Part shown: piece after piece, positions 26,426-35,035 of the stretch | Layout of the letters: each line of letters starts with the position of its first letter | Numbering within the stretch: the stretch's first letter is position 1 | Assembly: GCA_963798805.1 (NCBI GenBank) | Contig: CAWCVC010000010.1 | Span: 620,001 to 684,000, forward strand | Reading direction: 5' to 3' | Length of the DNA stretch: 64,000 bases | From: CAVZCK01 sp963798805 | GTDB lineage: Bacteria > Pseudomonadota > Alphaproteobacteria > Rhizobiales > Rhodomicrobiaceae | Position numbers and translations under genes: made by a program | The notes under the pieces: generated by a model | What the model was told of the DNA's origin: nothing | What the model saw: only the letters and a program-made list of their open reading frames with translations | Databases searched by the model: none

Positions 26426-27238
26426 TCAAAGAAGCGTAAATAGACCGGCGACCGGCAAAACCTTCAAAAAGCTGTTGAAGCCTTTCTTGAACGTCGACGT
26501 ACCTGCCACCACCACGTCGCCGGCGATCAATTGGGGGTCCTTGGCATCGCCGGTCCGGATTTCTGAAACGTCGAAGCGCGCAACCTTCCGGACACCATCA
26601 ACGTCCCTAAACACAATGACAGTATCATCTGCCATATCTTCAAGACCTTGCGCCATTGCAACCGCCTGAAGCAGCGACATGCTGCCCTGTATGGGAAAAA
26701 CGCCGGGTCTCTTAACGGCGCCGTCAATCGTTACACGCTGGCTATTGTATTCTTTGATAAAGACGGTCACCTGTGGATTCTGAAGATATTTTCTACCCAG
26801 CAAGTGGGTCAATTCGTTTTCGACTTGCCGTGCCGTTTTACCCGCAGCAGGCACCTCCCCGACAAGAGGCAAATTCACTGTTCCGGCTTCGGAAACCTGA
26901 ACGGTGCTTGACAGCTCCGGTACCTTGAAGACAGAGACCGCTACAACATCTTGGGGACCAATCTTATAGGCTGAACTGCCTGGTCTCCCTACCGCGGACA
27001 AGGCGGTTGCCGAAGCTCTTAGCGAGTTGGTTGTTACGGGTGCGGTGCTTCTTCCCGAATTGGATGACGGGTCCCGCCGCAGCGTTGCAACCTCAGCACT
27101 GGTCTGCTGCGCCGAGGCGGTCACTCTCGACTCTCGCGCATCGCTGTCCGCTGCAAGGGCAGTGAAACGCTCAGCTGAAGAACTGGCACAGCCGCTTAAC
27201 AAGGCCGCCATCACCGCGATCATTATGAATTTTGGCAT
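26426..27238 (-). CDS. Wza-type polysaccharide export lipoprotein
   Basis: A 270-residue outer-membrane export protein. It begins MPKFIMIAVMAALLSGCASS, with the lipobox LSGC and cleavage before the cysteine, preceded by GGGGGAAAGAAGATT, which sets the start at 27238. Residues about 95-180 form the Poly_export domain (YKIGPQDVVAVSVFKVPELS, VNLPLVGEVPAAGKTARQVE), followed by an SLBB domain (VTIDGAVKRPGVFPIQGSMS). It is shorter than E. coli Wza and fits the alphaproteobacterial ExoF/Wza-type. It probably forms the outer-membrane channel partner of the BY-kinase protein. Confidence 0.92.
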   Translation of the reverse strand: MPKFIMIAVMAALLSGCASSSAERFTALAADSDARESRVTASAQQTSAEVATLRRDPSSNSGRSTAPVTTNSLRASATALSAVGRPGSSAYKIGPQDVVAVSVFKVPELSSTVQVSEAGTVNLPLVGEVPAAGKTARQVENELTHLLGRKYLQNPQVTVFIKEYNSQRVTIDGAVKRPGVFPIQGSMSLLQAVAMAQGLEDMADDTVIVFRDVDGVRKVARFDVSEIRTGDAKDPQLIAGDVVVAGTSTFKKGFNSFLKVLPVAGLFTLL

Positions 27239-28001
27239 AATCTTCTTTCCCCCAACTGCGGTTACTCTGAGGCACAATGCAACCCGTGGGTGTCATATTG
27301 GATAGGACAGTCAAAGGATGCGTTTCAACTAATGATTGAGCTATTTGTGTGCCGACACACTTCTCTGCCGCTAAGCGCCCCTTTAACAAATCGGGGGGAC
27401 GGCGCGATGTATCGTGCGCATCCGTCGCTAAAATGTGGACTAAGCCCTCGGAGAGCATTCGTTCGGCCCAATAACGAGCACGTTTTCCAAAACGTCCAAG
27501 CAAAGAGCCAGCGGTAATCTGCATCCAGACGCCCCGTGCTGCGAGCACCTGAATTCGTCGATAGTCGCTCTCGATCCAGCCTAGACGCTCAGGATGCGTA
27601 AGGATCGGCACATATTCTGCAGCGAGGATATTGAAGAACAAGCGTTCAAGATGGATCGGCGCCAGCTGATGGGGCGGCTCGATCAAGACATACCGCGTAT
27701 TGGCGAGCGTAAGTAAATGGCCTTCACGCAGTTGACTGACGAAATCCGGGACAATATAGTTATCCGCCCCGGAGACTAAGTGCAACGGAATGCCTGCGGC
27801 ACTCAAATGCTGTTGCAATTCCTTGGTCGCCTGCCGGATTTGCTCACCGCGGTTGTTATAGAGTCCGGGAAGAATATGTGGCGTGCACGCCACATACTTT
27901 ACGCCCTGAGCCATGTACGCCCGCGCCATTTCCATCGATATCTCAAGGCTATCGGCGCCATCATCCAATCCCGGCAAGATATGACTATGCAAATCGATCA
28001 T
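27171..28001 (-). CDS. CpsB/YwqE-type protein tyrosine phosphatase (PHP fold)
   Basis: A 276-residue PHP-type phosphatase that removes phosphate from the tyrosine tail of BY-kinases. Metal-binding motifs are MIDLHSHILPGLDDGADSLE at the start, TPHILPG near residue 40, the ILTHPERLGWIESDY segment and ILATDAHDTSRRPP. The C-terminal tail (from about residue 238) has no family match and overlaps the start of the downstream export lipoprotein gene by 68 nt in another frame, so the original stop has probably been lost. It is the first gene of the reverse-strand operon. Confidence 0.88.
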   Translation of the reverse strand: MIDLHSHILPGLDDGADSLEISMEMARAYMAQGVKYVACTPHILPGLYNNRGEQIRQATKELQQHLSAAGIPLHLVSGADNYIVPDFVSQLREGHLLTLANTRYVLIEPPHQLAPIHLERLFFNILAAEYVPILTHPERLGWIESDYRRIQVLAARGVWMQITAGSLLGRFGKRARYWAERMLSEGLVHILATDAHDTSRRPPDLLKGRLAAEKCVGTQIAQSLVETHPLTVLSNMTPTGCIVPQSNRSWGKEDYAKIHNDRGDGGLVKRLCQFFS

Positions 28002-28348
28002 GGAGCAATCAGTGCATAAAAGATGCGTTCACGCAGGGGGAACGGTGGCCGTCCGAATCCCTGGGAACTTAGCGCCTCAGATCAATTCTGCGTATATGGG
28101 CTATCCCGCATATGAATTTGGTAATCCTGGCGGCATACAATTCCTCAACGGCGACAAGCGATTCTGTTCAACCGCAAAGCCAGCTCGGGCCGCTCGCGGG
28201 CGCTGGACATAGCTATACGTACCCGTGCCTGTCGCCAATTTCAATCTTGGATTGATTTTTGCACTTTTAAGTTGCAATGAGTAGGAAGAGACGCTAGTCC
28301 GGGTCGCCGACTTCCTTTCGACACCAAGCCGTTGCCGCAGAGGGAATT
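28002..28348. promoter_or_regulatory. Divergent intergenic region of the polysaccharide locus
   Basis: About 350 bp between the reverse-strand export operon and the forward-strand secreted protein/polymerase genes. No gene is supported. It should hold both promoters, including an AT-rich patch at 28230-28275, but no specific motif is claimed. Confidence 0.4.
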
Positions 28349-28624
28349 ATGCGCAGAATATTTATTTTCACCGGTTTTTTTGCTGTTCTGGCCTCTTCGA
28401 ATGCCCTTGCGACTCCGCTGCCCCCCGGAGGCCCAGCAGGGTCTAACGCTTTCGCTCAGCAGATCCTGAATTCTCTCCTCGACGCGGAGAGAAATCGCCA
28501 AGATCGGATTCGCGAAATCCGTGACATTCTGCGTGACCTTTGCCGCGAGCCGCCGGGGCATGATCGTGATCATGACCACGATCACGATCGCGATCACTGC
28601 AAGCCCCACCCCGCGAGCCCATAA
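28349..28624 (+). CDS. Small secreted Asp/His-rich protein
   Basis: A 91-residue protein with a signal peptide (MRRIFIFTGFFAVLASSNAL, cleavage after ALA), a short proline/glycine segment, an amphipathic helix (residues 32-63, AFAQQILNSLLDAERNRQDR) and a tail with alternating Asp and His (HDRDHDHDHDRDHCKPH). Such a tail could bind divalent metal ions. It starts 10 nt before the O-antigen polymerase-like gene ends of the pair (stop 28624, next start 28634) and is probably co-transcribed with it. No family is recognised. Confidence 0.7.
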   Translation: MRRIFIFTGFFAVLASSNALATPLPPGGPAGSNAFAQQILNSLLDAERNRQDRIREIRDILRDLCREPPGHDRDHDHDHDRDHCKPHPASP

Positions 28625-28633
28625 AGTCCTGCC

Positions 28634-30184
28634 GTGGCTCGACTGCGGTCCTTGATCATCTTCTGGCTCTCGGTTCTTGTGACTGCCGCGGCGCTATTGT
28701 TCGGCGGCGGCTCTCGGTCTGGCTTTTTCGGTGATGTCGCAACGCAGCTTCTAGCGATACCACTGCTCGTGATTGCCTCGCGCGATTGGGGCTCCATGAT
28801 GGCTGAGGAGATGCACTGGCGTTCGGAGAATTTCTTTCTCCACCTGTCGCTCATTGGCTTTGTAGGCCTGCTCGTCCTTCAGCTTATCCCTTGGCCTCAA
28901 CTGATGTTGTTGGGATGCAAAAGCGAGGGCCCGAATCTTCCACACCTGGCCTCGGGCGCATCTCTAGCAGGGTGTGGATACGGGTTTTCGACAACACCTT
29001 CTGCAAGCTGGGCCGCGGCAACGTCAGTGATTCCGTTTTTTGCATTGTTTTTTGGGGTCAGTCAGCAGGATGAGAAGTCTCGATTTAAGCTCGCATCTGT
29101 TCTAATTGGCATGGGCACATTAGCCCTGCTCGTTGGCTTCATCCAGGTGCTTCAAGGGTCGAACAGCGACTTACGGTTCTTCAAAATCACAAATCCCTCA
29201 GAGGCCGTCGGCTTCTTTGCCAATCGCAATCACTTCGCAGCTCAGCTTTATACGACGCTCATTCTTGCCGCGATTTGGCTTGCGTTCTCAACCGATCAAT
29301 TCGTCAAGGCAGGCGCAGTCAATGCTCGTGCAATTCTGTGGTTTGCCCTTTCAGCGATCCTCGTCATCTCTGTGCTGGCCGGACTTGCCCTCGCTCGCTC
29401 ACGCGCTGGCCTGCTACTGTCAGTTGCAGCTCTGGCCGGGATTGCAGTGATCTTTTTCGTCAGCTTTCGAACATCGAAACACGTCAAACATCGCGCCGTC
29501 GCATCACCAATGGTTAAAAGTAGGCGCCCTCTCGCAGGCCAATACAAGCACGAGAGAACCAACAAACATTCTCTACGGCTCAAAGATAACACCACAACAA
29601 CCAGACGCCGCCGACGGGGGCAGCGCGAGCATCTGATTCGTCGCTTGGCCCTCATAACCCTCGTTTTCGCTGTCATTTTTGCGCTGCAATTCGGATTCCA
29701 ACGAGTCATGCCGCGCTTCGACGACGATCCTCTTAACGATCTGCGATTAGCCTTGTCTCCGAAGACACTCGAGCTCGCGGTTCAAAACCTCCCCTTTGGA
29801 ACCGGCCTCGGGTCTTTTGTGGAGATTTATGCAGCTCACGAGCGAACCCAGGACTTGTTCACCGGCTACGCCAATCGCGCCCACAACGACTGGGCCGAAT
29901 TTTTCCTCGAAACGGGAATTTTGGGCGCAATTGTCGGATGCTTGTTCTTTGCGTGGTTCGTACGACGCACGCTTCAGGTCTGGTTCTCGACCTCGAAGCA
30001 AGACGTCGACTATCACCTCATGCTGCAGCGCGGCGCATCCCTTCTCATTGTCCTTCTTCTTGCTCACTCCCTGGTGGACTATCCACTACGCACCACCGCA
30101 ATCTCGGCGATCTTCGCCTTCGGCGCAGCCGTCTTAGCAACGCCGCCAAAGGTGCTTCGAGGTCCAAATCTCCAGAACCATTGA
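28634..30184 (+). CDS. O-antigen ligase/Wzy-like polymerase membrane protein
   Basis: A 516-residue integral membrane protein with about ten to twelve hydrophobic segments. It shows the O-antigen ligase family layout: N-terminal segments, a long periplasmic loop between the last two groups of helices, and the conserved FGTGLGSFVEIYAAHE-like block (here PFGTGLGSFVEIYAAHERTQ) followed by HNDWAEFFLETGILGAIVGC. It probably polymerises or ligates repeat units of the polysaccharide at the periplasmic face. The start is a GTG at 28634. The segment at about residues 285-335 is unusually basic and could be a cytoplasmic loop. Confidence 0.85.
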   Translation: MARLRSLIIFWLSVLVTAAALLFGGGSRSGFFGDVATQLLAIPLLVIASRDWGSMMAEEMHWRSENFFLHLSLIGFVGLLVLQLIPWPQLMLLGCKSEGPNLPHLASGASLAGCGYGFSTTPSASWAAATSVIPFFALFFGVSQQDEKSRFKLASVLIGMGTLALLVGFIQVLQGSNSDLRFFKITNPSEAVGFFANRNHFAAQLYTTLILAAIWLAFSTDQFVKAGAVNARAILWFALSAILVISVLAGLALARSRAGLLLSVAALAGIAVIFFVSFRTSKHVKHRAVASPMVKSRRPLAGQYKHERTNKHSLRLKDNTTTTRRRRRGQREHLIRRLALITLVFAVIFALQFGFQRVMPRFDDDPLNDLRLALSPKTLELAVQNLPFGTGLGSFVEIYAAHERTQDLFTGYANRAHNDWAEFFLETGILGAIVGCLFFAWFVRRTLQVWFSTSKQDVDYHLMLQRGASLLIVLLLAHSLVDYPLRTTAISAIFAFGAAVLATPPKVLRGPNLQNH

Positions 30185-30367
30185 GATAGGGATAGGCAGA
30201 TTTGATCATAACGCAAAAACATGAGCACCGCGCGCGCTCTTCATCATCGAAGGTGAACGCTTCGTCTGATATCCGTCAAATAACATAGTTAACTACGAAG
30301 ATATCCCTATTGATACGCAGATAACTTTGTGCTTTCTGCTTTTTTGCATTAGAAAATTGAGCCGAAA
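30185..30367. promoter_or_regulatory. AT-rich spacer before the sugar transferase gene
   Basis: A clearly AT-rich stretch (30270-30367) between two same-strand polysaccharide genes. It is likely to hold a promoter for the sugar transferase gene; no precise motif is claimed. Confidence 0.4.
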
Positions 30368-31900
30368 ATGAAAAAATATATACTATTAATATTCGATGCC
30401 TCGCTCGTTATGTTGGCAACAATTCTGAGCATCATCGTACGAGATAATTTCGATATTTCGCATCCACGCATGCTCGTACTGGCGCCGTATTTGGTCGCAA
30501 CGATTGCCGTGTCAATTTTCGTTATGTCTCTATTTGGCGTCAATCGATTGGTATGGCGGTTTAGTTGTTTATCGGATTACCTGAGACTGGTCGCCGCAAT
30601 GACGGCAATATCAATCGCAAGCCTGGCGATTACATTTGCTTTTAACCGCTTAGATGGCGTGCCTCGTTCACTCCCATTTATCCAGTTCAACTTTTCGATT
30701 ACCTTACTTGTTGGTCTACGAGTCCTATACCGACTTCGGTATTTAGCTAGACGCTCTCGCCGGACCAGCATGACGCCTCTGAAAATTGTCACGCAGCCGG
30801 CAGCTGACACGGTGTTATTGATCGGACTCAGCCGTCTCACCGAGACCTACCTTCAATCCATTGCAGAGCTAGCGCCAAGCCGAATCGAGATCGCGGGACT
30901 ATTGTCGCCGCATACACGGCATGTCGGGCGCTTGGTCGCTGCTCATAAGGTCCTTGGCGTTCCTGAAGACATTAACCGCGTACTGACAGACCTAAAGGTA
31001 AGTGGCATCACGATTGATAAGATCATCGTCGCCGCTCCATCTCGCTCCCTTTCGGCTGAAGCCCATAAAGCGATTGCTGAAGCTAAGCGATTTAATTCAA
31101 TTCAGCTTGTTTATCTCTTTGAAAGGCTTGGCTTCGAGACGATCGGTGAACGGCTTCTGCCCAAACCAGAACTGGATTTCCGGATCTCGAGCAACCATCC
31201 GACGGCATTCGAAATCCACACGGGCGAGCTTAAGGCGATGCGAGAGCGATCGTACTGGCGGGCAAAGCGAATGATCGACGTCTGCATGGCTCTTTGTCTT
31301 CTCATTACTTTATCGCCAGTAATGATCTTTCTTGCCATGGCCATTTGTTTGAGCATTGGCAGACCGATTTTGTTTTGGCAGCAGCGCCCCGGTCTGGGCG
31401 GGCGTCCCTTCCGTCTCTATAAATTCCGGACGATGCGCCCGGCCCATGGCCAGGCTGGACGCGAGCTTTCGGACACGGAAAGAATGTCACGGATAGGCGG
31501 TTTTCTTCGACGGGCTCGCCTCGATGAACTGCCACAGTTATTTAACGTTCTTCGGGGGGACATGTCATTCATTGGTCCCCGTCCTCTTTTGCCGCGTGAT
31601 CAAGATGAAGCATATCGAGCGAGATTGCTTGTGCGTCCGGGGCTTACCGGCTGGGCTCAGGTGGTGGGAGGACGCGCAATTTCCGCCCAGGATAAAGCCG
31701 CCCTTGATGTCTGGTATGTCAAGCATGCGAGCCTCATTCTCGATTTCAAGGTCGCGTTGAAGACAATCCCGATCGTACTTTTCGGCGAAACGATCTCGCG
31801 AAATCTGATTGAAACTGCTTGGATAGATCTGAGGGACGCCGGCATTCTGCAAAATGGAATTGCGCGCATAGAGGGGAGTGCAGAACGAGCCGCAGCTTGA
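30368..31900 (+). CDS. Initiating sugar-phosphate transferase (PHPT/WbaP-like family)
   Basis: A 510-residue membrane enzyme that would transfer a sugar phosphate to undecaprenyl phosphate, the first step of repeat-unit synthesis. It has four N-terminal membrane helices, a central nucleotide-fold domain (residues about 145-270), a further hydrophobic segment (about 300-320) and the C-terminal bacterial sugar transferase domain: RPILFWQQRPGLGGRPFRLY, KFRTMRPAHG, RLDELPQLFNVLRGDMSFIG, PRPLLPRDQ and RPGLTGWAQVVGGR. All the expected catalytic motifs are present. The first codons are AT-rich compared with the rest. It forms the 3' end of the forward polysaccharide operon. Confidence 0.93.
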   Translation: MKKYILLIFDASLVMLATILSIIVRDNFDISHPRMLVLAPYLVATIAVSIFVMSLFGVNRLVWRFSCLSDYLRLVAAMTAISIASLAITFAFNRLDGVPRSLPFIQFNFSITLLVGLRVLYRLRYLARRSRRTSMTPLKIVTQPAADTVLLIGLSRLTETYLQSIAELAPSRIEIAGLLSPHTRHVGRLVAAHKVLGVPEDINRVLTDLKVSGITIDKIIVAAPSRSLSAEAHKAIAEAKRFNSIQLVYLFERLGFETIGERLLPKPELDFRISSNHPTAFEIHTGELKAMRERSYWRAKRMIDVCMALCLLITLSPVMIFLAMAICLSIGRPILFWQQRPGLGGRPFRLYKFRTMRPAHGQAGRELSDTERMSRIGGFLRRARLDELPQLFNVLRGDMSFIGPRPLLPRDQDEAYRARLLVRPGLTGWAQVVGGRAISAQDKAALDVWYVKHASLILDFKVALKTIPIVLFGETISRNLIETAWIDLRDAGILQNGIARIEGSAERAAA

Positions 31901-32217
31901 TCTGCGCGGAACATTTGCGGTACCTGGAACCTCAATTGTTGACCACAAGCTTGGGCACACACTCTTGAGCTGGGCACCGTTGGTGTCGCGGCGATGGTCT
32001 TTGCGCCATGCTATTTCCCTGTCTTAGCGGCCGAGATAGGGCCCCGGCCATATGATGATGAGGGCTAAACTCGGCACGGCGCATGCGGCTGAAGCTGCTC
32101 TCCGCCTGATTGACGCGGGCCTCGGCGCTCACATATTCGACGGAATGATTGACGCGCTTCGTCTCGAAATGCGCATGCAGCTCGAGCCGGTCGGTCGCAA
32201 AGGCATGCGTCTCCAGG
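31901..32217. other. Region between the sugar transferase gene and the IS21 element
   Basis: About 317 bp with no supported gene on either strand; short open frames only. Probably decayed DNA or trailing sequence of the transferase operon up to the IS21 left end. Confidence 0.35.
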
Positions 32218-32286
32218 TGTCAACGGCGGAGCAATTTCCGGCCACGGCGGCGGAGTAAAATCCGGCCAGTTGTTAAGCTGGCGCTT

Positions 32287-32326
32287 AAAGCAAAAAGCCC
32301 CCTTCGCGAAGGGGGCTTTTTGCTTT
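32287..32326. terminator. Perfect 40-bp palindrome, terminator for istAB
   Basis: A perfect 20+20 palindrome with arms AAAGCAAAAAGCCCCCTTCG. On the reverse strand the hairpin lies just after the istB stop and is followed by CTTTTTGCTTT, so it can terminate istAB; being symmetrical it can also block transcripts entering from outside. Confidence 0.8.
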
Positions 32327-32346
32327 TCGGCGCTCGTCTGACGCGG

Positions 32347-33183
32347 TCAGGATGAGACCTCTCCGGTTTCGGGGTCGACGATCTCGACTTGCAGTGTATC
32401 CTGGTCGGCGGGAGCGGGATTTCTTCGCCGCCGGCTTTTTGATTGTTTGAGCCGGTAGCTGTCGCCGTTCATCTCCAGGATGTGGACGTGGTGGGTGAGG
32501 CGATCGAGAAGCGCGCCGGTCAGGCGCTCGGAACCGAACACGGACGTCCAGTCCACGAACGGCAGGTTGGAGGTCACGATAATTGAGCCGCGCTCGTAAC
32601 GCTGGCTGAAGACCTCGAACAGGAGTTCGGCGCCGGTCGGCGAGAGCGGCACATAACCGAGTTCGTCGACGATCAGCAGCTTATGGGCGGCAAGTTGCGC
32701 CTGCAGCCGCAGGAGCCGTTTCTCATCGCGAGCCTCCATGAGCTGGTTCACGAGCCCGGCGGCCGTTGCAAAGCCGACGGTGAAGCCGCGCTGGCAGGCG
32801 GCGAGCCCCAGGGCGAGCGCAATATGGGTCTTGCCGGTGCCGCTCGGCCCGAGTGCGATGATGTTGTCGCGGCGCAGGATATATTCGCCGCGCGCCAACT
32901 CCGTAACGAGCATCTTGTTGAGCGACGGGATGGCAGTGAAGTCGAAGCTGTCGATGCCCTTCACCGCCGGGAACCTTGCCGCCCGGATGCGCCGCTCGAC
33001 CATCCTCCGTTCACGCTCGATCAATTCGAGCTCGGCCAGTCGCAGAAGATAGCGGACGTGATCGACGCCCGCCTGGGCGCATTCGTGAGCTTGGCGTTCG
33101 TACTCGGCAAAGAAGGTCGGCAGCTTGAGCTGCTTCAGATGGTGCTTCAGAAGAAGCTGCGGTTTTTCGGCGGTCTGGGTCAT
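32347..33183 (-). CDS. istB: IS21-family helper ATPase IstB
   Basis: A 278-residue AAA+ ATPase, close to the normal length of about 250-280. It has the IstB N-terminal helix (HHLKQLKLPTFFAEYERQAH), Walker A GPSGTGKTHIALALG, Walker B LLIVDELGYVPLSPTGAELL, and the family motifs TSNLPFVDW and ALLDRLTHHVHILEMNGDSY. The ATG at 33183 overlaps the istA stop (ATGA). IstB assembles on DNA and directs the IstA transposase to a target. No damage is visible. Confidence 0.94.
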   Translation of the reverse strand: MTQTAEKPQLLLKHHLKQLKLPTFFAEYERQAHECAQAGVDHVRYLLRLAELELIERERRMVERRIRAARFPAVKGIDSFDFTAIPSLNKMLVTELARGEYILRRDNIIALGPSGTGKTHIALALGLAACQRGFTVGFATAAGLVNQLMEARDEKRLLRLQAQLAAHKLLIVDELGYVPLSPTGAELLFEVFSQRYERGSIIVTSNLPFVDWTSVFGSERLTGALLDRLTHHVHILEMNGDSYRLKQSKSRRRRNPAPADQDTLQVEIVDPETGEVSS

Positions 33184-34679
33184 GCCGCTTCTCCTTGCAG
33201 GAGTGCCGCATAATCCGCCGCTCGTGTTGCTCCGACATTGGGCTTGGGCAGATAGGGATAGGCGCTTAGATCGAGCCGCGGCGGGCGTCGTTCGATGCGG
33301 CATAGGATCAGCTGTTTGACCGCATCGAAGCCGGGCGCGCCGAGCCGAATGGCATCCTTCACGGCCTGAGCGACATGCTCCTGCTCGAACACCTCCATCA
33401 ACCTGAGAACCTGGACGAACTCGCGCTTGCCGCGATTGGCCATCCTGGCTTCGAGCAGACGCCGCAGATGGTGGAACTGATCGGGCAAGACCCAGCCTTG
33501 CAGAGGCCGTGCCTGATCCAAGGCGCCCGGCTTCTGCTCGATCAGCGCCAGATAATGAAGCGGATCGCAGACGAAGGCGCCGCGCTCATAAGATCGCTTA
33601 TGCCGGGCGATCTCCTCGCCGTTGCAGATGATGACGACCTGGTCGACAAAACCCTTCACCACGACGTCGCGGAAGCCATTGGCGGTCGGCGCCGAATAGT
33701 CGCTCGCCCGGTAGCGCACCAGCGCCGTCGAGGAGACGCGCGCCGCTCGCTTCTCACAGGCCTCGAAGGCGCCGGAAGGCAATGGACGGAAGACAGCCAG
33801 ATCGGCGTCCAACCGCGTCCCGATCGCCTCACTCCGGCCGCTGGCCTTCCGATCGAGATCCGCCAGACAGTCCGCTTCCAGCTTGGCGTTCAATGCCCCG
33901 AAGCTCTCGGCGGCCGGCACCGGCGTCAGAAACCGCCGGCGGCCATTCTTGACCAGGTTCTCGACCTTGCCCTTATCATTGCCCTTGCCGGGCCGGCCGA
34001 ACCGATCCTTGAACAGATAGTGGCTGACGAGCGCGCTGAAAGCCCGCGTCCGCTCGCGCTTGCCATCGCCGCAGATCTTCGCCACTGCAAGCTTGGTGTT
34101 GTCGTAGAGGATCGACAACGGAACGCCGCCGAAGAGGGCGAACGCGCTGACGTGGCCGTCGAGAAAGGCTTCCGTCGTCTCGGCCGGATAGGCCTTCATG
34201 AACGAAGCATCTGAGTGCGGAAGATCCATGAAGAACACATGGATCTTCTGGCGTCCACCGCCGATCACAGCGATCGCCTCGCCGAAATCCACCTGGGCAT
34301 GGCCTGGCGGATGCGCCAGCGGCACGAAGGTCTCCCGGCTCCGGACTTTGGCGATCCGGACGTAATCCTTCACTACCGTGTAGCCGCCGGCAAAGCCATG
34401 CTCCGCTCGCAAGCGCTCGAAAATCCGCTGCGCCGTATGCCGCTGCTTCGGCGGCGCGGTGACGTCCGCTGCTAAAATCGCGTCGATAACCGGGATCAGT
34501 GGACCCAGCTTCGGCTTGCTCGGCGGCTTCGACCGCACATAACCCGGAGGCGCCGAAAATCGGCACATCTTCGAAATCGTGTCACGGCTCAGGCCGAAAA
34601 CACTGGCAGCCTCGCGACGGCTCCTACCCTCAACAAAAACGAACTGTCTGACCGCGGCATAAATTTCCACCGCATACAT
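33180..34679 (-). CDS. istA: IS21-family transposase IstA
   Basis: A 499-residue transposase. It starts with a helix-turn-helix (AVRQFVFVEGRSRREAASVF, GLSRDTISKM), then the DDE integrase core with HAQVDFGEAIAVIGGGRQKI (first acidic residue), PLSILYDNTKLAVAKI (second) and GKGNDKGKVENLVKNGRRRF (third), and a C-terminal segment with a basic part. Length and motifs are complete for the family. Co-expressed with istB through a 4-nt overlap. Confidence 0.94.
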   Translation of the reverse strand: MYAVEIYAAVRQFVFVEGRSRREAASVFGLSRDTISKMCRFSAPPGYVRSKPPSKPKLGPLIPVIDAILAADVTAPPKQRHTAQRIFERLRAEHGFAGGYTVVKDYVRIAKVRSRETFVPLAHPPGHAQVDFGEAIAVIGGGRQKIHVFFMDLPHSDASFMKAYPAETTEAFLDGHVSAFALFGGVPLSILYDNTKLAVAKICGDGKRERTRAFSALVSHYLFKDRFGRPGKGNDKGKVENLVKNGRRRFLTPVPAAESFGALNAKLEADCLADLDRKASGRSEAIGTRLDADLAVFRPLPSGAFEACEKRAARVSSTALVRYRASDYSAPTANGFRDVVVKGFVDQVVIICNGEEIARHKRSYERGAFVCDPLHYLALIEQKPGALDQARPLQGWVLPDQFHHLRRLLEARMANRGKREFVQVLRLMEVFEQEHVAQAVKDAIRLGAPGFDAVKQLILCRIERRPPRLDLSAYPYLPKPNVGATRAADYAALLQGEAA

Positions 34680-34838
34680 CCCCCGCCGATCCCTCCCTCT
34701 CGGAAAGGATCAGCCTAATCAGTGGCCGGTTATTACTCCGCCACGCAGCAGCACCGCGCCGCCGCTCCACTGGCAGACTTTCTCACCGCCGCGCCCAGCT
34801 CCTCCCAAATTCGTAGCAGTTATTGTTCGGAGTGTCCT

Positions 34839-34995
34839 TACCCAGGAGCAGCGCGATACACTCTTAAAGCTGACGGAGCGCTATTGCGTGGTCTATCAGA
34901 TGCTACGAAACGCGCCGCCGATCGACATCAAGATGGCCGACGTCGGCTGATCGCCGCGCGGCGATCCTCCTTCCGTGGGAAGAGAAAGCGCGGTC
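34839..34995 (+). pseudogene. Duplicated 3' end of the OsmC gene
   Basis: This 157-bp stretch equals, with about three base changes, the reverse complement of 61839-61995, the last 35 codons of the OsmC gene plus the sequence after its stop. The reading frame gives EQRDTLLKLTERYCVVYQML and IDIKMADVG, then the stop. No 5' part of the gene is present here. The copy ends abruptly after GCGCGGTCT, where the two loci diverge. Confidence 0.85.
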
Positions 34996-35035
34996 TCCCT
35001 GACGTCGCCCCGCGCATTCCCGAAGGTCTGGCGCA

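Larger units (their letters stand above)
32218..34760. mobile_element. IS21-family element (istAB), right end probably truncated
   Basis: The left end starts TGTCAACGGCGGAGCAA at 32218 and has two tandem copies of a repeat with GCGGAGYAAWWTCCGGCCA (about 32226-32245 and 32249-32269). The right side has the reverse complement of one such copy, GGCGGAGTAATAACCGGCCA, at about 34722-34742, but no matching terminal TGTCAACGG copy beyond it. The element carries istA and istB on the reverse strand. The right terminus has probably been lost in a rearrangement next to a duplicated fragment (34839-34995). Confidence 0.75.

Noticed and set aside
33375..34214. A 279-codon forward frame opposite istA
   Set aside because: Shadow of the IS21 transposase gene.
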